Source of the DNA: CBDAQA01 sp965198865 | GTDB lineage: Bacteria > Planctomycetota > Phycisphaerae > Tepidisphaerales > Tepidisphaeraceae | Assembly: GCA_965198865.1 (NCBI GenBank) | Contig: CBDAQA010000025.1 | Span: forward strand, 496,001-560,000 | Reading direction: 5' to 3' | DNA length: 64,000 bases | Shown here: one piece after another, positions 61,601 to 64,000 of the stretch | Layout: each line of letters opens with the position of its first letter | How positions within the stretch are numbered: position 1 is the stretch's first letter | Program-made: the position numbers and the translations under genes | Notes under the pieces: generated by a model | The model's database searches: none | Told to the model about the DNA's origin: nothing | What the model saw: the letters and a program-made list of their open reading frames with translations, nothing else

Positions 61601-64000
61601 TCAGGCCGCGGCGAGCATGGTCAGGAAGCTGGCCTCGACGTGCCGGGCGAAGCGGCGGCCGTCGCACAGGGGGCTGGCGAGCAGGCGGTCGCGGAGCGTG
61701 GACCGCAGGTCGCCAAGTCGTGCGACGTCTCGCGCCAACGCCCTGGCGGTGGAGACGAACCCCTCCTCGTCGGCAGCGGCGAGGTCGCGGAGGTCGAGGT
61801 TGCACAGCTGGCTCCACCCCGCCCGGCCGACCGCCGACGTGCCGACCGTCGTGACGACCGGAACCCCCATCCACAGCGCATCCAGGCTGGTCGTGTGGCC
61901 GTTGTAGGGGAACGTGTCGAGGCCGATGTCGATGCGGTGGTACGTCCGCAGGTAGGCGGTGCGCGATTGGCGGCCGACGAACTCGACATGGTCGGGGCTG
62001 ACGCCATGCCGGCCGAGCGCCTCAAGCACGCGACGCCGGGCCGACCCCTCGGGGGCCAACAGCAGCAGCCGGGCGCCGGGCAGGCCGACCAACGCGCGGG
62101 CCCACAGGTGCAGCGTTCCGTCGCTCACCTTGCAGAAGTTGTTCAGGCAGCCGAACGTGACGAAACCGTTCCGGCGCGCGGGCAGTTCGTTCACCTGCGG
62201 ACCATCGGTGAGCGGGTCGTAGCACCAGAAGGTGTCGGGCAGACGGATCGTCCGCTCGACGTAGGCGGCGTCGTGGCCGGGCGGGTCGAGGTGCGGATCG
62301 CTCAGGCGGTAGTCGATCGCCTCGAGGCCGGTGGTGCCGGGGTAGCCGAGCCAGGTGACCTGCACCGGCGCGGGCCGCCGGGCGAAGGCCGGCAGGCGGT
62401 TGTGGGCCATGTGGACGGTGAGGTCGACCAGCACGTCGATGCCGTCGGCCCGGATCCGATCGGCGAGCGCACCGTCCGACAAGCCGACCGTCTGGCGCCA
62501 ACCGTCCACGTGCCCGCGGATTCTGGCGGTGACCGCGTCCGGGGCGGCGACGTCGGAGTAGCAGGTCACCTCGAACCGCTCGCGGTCGTGGTTCGACAGC
62601 AGCGGCAGCGTGAAGAACGACTGGCAGTGGTCCCGGAAATCGGGCGCGACGTAGCCGACCCGGACGCGGTCGGGCGAACGACGGACGGCTGGCCGGACGG
62701 CGGCGCGCGTCAGGGGGTTCGCGTGGCGGTCGGCCCAGGCGACGGCGGCGGCGCGATGGTCGGCGGGGTCGGCGGCGGCGTGGTACAGGATGGTGTAGAC
62801 GAGATTGCTGTGCGCCGCCGCATCGTCGGGTCGCAGGGCGAGAGCGCGTCGCCAGCAGTCCAAGGCACCGTCGAGGTCGCCCGCCGCCTTCAGGGCGTTG
62901 CCGAGGTTGTTGTGGGCCTCGCTGAGGTTCGGCCGCGACGCGATCGCCTGCCGGAGCATCGCGATCGCCGGGTCGACCTCGCCCGACCGGTCCAGGGCCG
63001 AGCCGAGGTTGCTCATCGCCTCGGCGTAGTCGGGACGGTGGGCGATGGCGCTGCGGTAACAGGCGATGGCCTCGGCCGGATGGTTGGCCTGGCGGAACAC
63101 GGACCCAAGATTGCAGTGGGCCTCGGCGTAATCGGGGCGGAGGGCGATCGCCCGGCCGAGGGCGTCGGCCGACTCGGACAGGCCGCCCGACTCGTACAGC
63201 CAGACGCCCAGGTTGTTCCACGCCTCCGGCCAATCGGGCCTCAGGGCAATCGCGCGGCGGACGGCGACGATGGCATCGCCTACCCGGCCCTGTCGGCGCA
63301 GGGCGGCGGCGAGGTTGAATTGACCGGTGGCCCCATCGGGCTGGAGCCGGACGGCCTGCCCGAAGGCGGCGGCCGCTTCGGCGGGGCGGCCGAGGCGATC
63401 GAGGGTCGTGCCCAGGTTGCCCCAGGCGTCGGCGGAGGCGGGCTCCAACTCGACGGTCCGCGTGAAGGCGGTGGCGGCCGCGGCCAGGTCGCCCCGGCGG
63501 AACAGAGCACCGGCTAGGGCGGCGTGCTCCCCGCCGCCGGTCGGCTGCAGGCGGCAGGCCCGGCGGAGGGCGGCGATCGACTCGTCCAGCCGGCCCGCGT
63601 CGGCCAGCAACAGGCCCAGGTTGTAGTGGGCCGCCGACAGGTCGGGGCACGCGTCGGTTCCCCGGCGGTAGGCGTCGGCGGCGGCGTCGAGGTCGCCGGC
63701 CTGACGAAGGGCATTCCCGAGGTTGACGTGGGCCTCGCCGAAGTCCGGCTTCAGGTCGATCGCCCGGCGGTAGGCGGCGATCGCCTCGCCGTCGTTCCCA
63801 CCAGCGGCCAGCACCAGCCCCAGGTTGCCGTGGCACTCGGCCGACGCCGGCGCCAGTTCCGCCGCCCTCCGCAGCAGCTCCACCGCCAGCTCCGCCCGAC
63901 CGGTCTGGAACGCCAGGACGCCCAGCATCTGCGTCGCCCGCGGCTCCGTGGGATCGTCGTGCAGGGCCGCCCGGTACGCACGCTCCGCGCCACCGAGCTC
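61601..64000 (-). CDS. TPR protein with O-GlcNAc transferase-like (GT41) domain, 5' partial
   Basis: 799 residues visible; the frame remains open to the window edge, so the start is outside. The N-terminal half consists of about eleven tetratricopeptide repeats (for example AAYRRAIDLKPDFGEAHVNL, AIALRPDYAEAHCNLGSVFR). The C-terminal half (from about RVGYVAPDFRDHCQSFFTLP) matches the catalytic region of O-linked GlcNAc transferases/SPINDLY: PVQVTWLGYPGTTGLEAIDY, RLSDPHLDPPG, TFGCLNNFCKVSDGTLHLWA, FVGRQSRTAYLRTYHRIDIG and LDTFPYNGHTTSLDALWMG. It probably transfers a sugar from a nucleotide donor to protein; donor and targets are unknown. Confidence 0.93.
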   Translation of the reverse strand, partial: ELGGAERAYRAALHDDPTEPRATQMLGVLAFQTGRAELAVELLRRAAELAPASAECHGNLGLVLAAGGNDGEAIAAYRRAIDLKPDFGEAHVNLGNALRQAGDLDAAADAYRRGTDACPDLSAAHYNLGLLLADAGRLDESIAALRRACRLQPTGGGEHAALAGALFRRGDLAAAATAFTRTVELEPASADAWGNLGTTLDRLGRPAEAAAAFGQAVRLQPDGATGQFNLAAALRRQGRVGDAIVAVRRAIALRPDWPEAWNNLGVWLYESGGLSESADALGRAIALRPDYAEAHCNLGSVFRQANHPAEAIACYRSAIAHRPDYAEAMSNLGSALDRSGEVDPAIAMLRQAIASRPNLSEAHNNLGNALKAAGDLDGALDCWRRALALRPDDAAAHSNLVYTILYHAAADPADHRAAAVAWADRHANPLTRAAVRPAVRRSPDRVRVGYVAPDFRDHCQSFFTLPLLSNHDRERFEVTCYSDVAAPDAVTARIRGHVDGWRQTVGLSDGALADRIRADGIDVLVDLTVHMAHNRLPAFARRPAPVQVTWLGYPGTTGLEAIDYRLSDPHLDPPGHDAAYVERTIRLPDTFWCYDPLTDGPQVNELPARRNGFVTFGCLNNFCKVSDGTLHLWARALVGLPGARLLLLAPEGSARRRVLEALGRHGVSPDHVEFVGRQSRTAYLRTYHRIDIGLDTFPYNGHTTSLDALWMGVPVVTTVGTSAVGRAGWSQLCNLDLRDLAAADEEGFVSTARALARDVARLGDLRSTLRDRLLASPLCDGRRFARHVEASFLTMLAAA

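Overview
The window reads as one contiguous, very G+C-rich chromosomal segment, most likely from a planctomycete and probably of the Phycisphaerae/Tepidisphaerales type. This is inferred from gene content: a giant autotransporter-type beta-strand repeat protein ending in a PEP-CTERM tail, an LEPR-XLL-like N-terminal motif (LEPLEDRRLM) on a secreted beta-helix protein, a BlaI repressor next to an M56 peptidase fused to carboxypeptidase-regulatory-like domains, a BatA/von Willebrand A protein, a Gfo/Idh/MocA oxidoreductase, a glycine-rich RRM protein, a type III glutamine synthetase and a TPR/O-GlcNAc-transferase-like protein. Both window edges cut genes: the PEP-CTERM protein on the left and the TPR glycosyltransferase on the right.

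Layout. 1-9.9 kb: PEP-CTERM repeat protein, then blaI (two tandem operator palindromes upstream) and the M56/BlaR1-like gene, which carries a one-base frameshift just before its HEXXH motif. 10-24 kb: mostly single housekeeping genes (purA, a large Sel1-repeat protein, a PIN/TRAM membrane protein, glnN, pabB, a Nif3-like protein, a CHAD protein, a trypsin-like lipoprotein, hflX). 24-29 kb: a small lipoprotein, an NTF2-like protein, AMP nucleosidase, the RRM protein, an apparently intact ISKra4-family insertion sequence with terminal inverted repeats and an 8-bp target duplication, yjbQ and an unknown gene. 29-43 kb: the LEPR-XLL/PKD/beta-helix protein, an oxidoreductase, a LolD/MacB-type ABC module, a PqqD-like protein, mutL, a DUF4190-like protein, a NUDIX hydrolase and the BatA-like protein. 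43-50.7 kb: a tightly coupled rightward operon of sensor histidine kinase, STAS protein, GspE/PilB ATPase, GspF/PilC, PilM, PilN and PilO. 50.8-61.3 kb: a leftward oligopeptide/dipeptide ABC cluster with an odd stoichiometry (three DppC-type permeases, two DppB-type permeases, two membrane-anchored binding proteins, one DppD-type ATPase, no DppF). 61.4-64 kb: tRNA-Phe(GAA) with promoter and terminator, then the TPR/glycosyltransferase gene on the other strand.

The most unusual theme is repeat architecture. Between 25 and 43 kb nearly every intergenic gap holds an inverted repeat whose arms are built from a short quasi-tandem word, and the word differs from gap to gap. Two gaps 17 kb apart carry the same word family, one with a second palindrome nested inside. 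Further dispersed palindromes occur in two copies each, one of them read in frame inside pabB, and a perfect 34-bp palindrome forms the end of blaI. A second theme is start-proximal -10 elements (TAYNCT-like, 6-12 nt before GTG or ATG starts that lack a Shine-Dalgarno sequence), which suggests leaderless transcription for several housekeeping genes.
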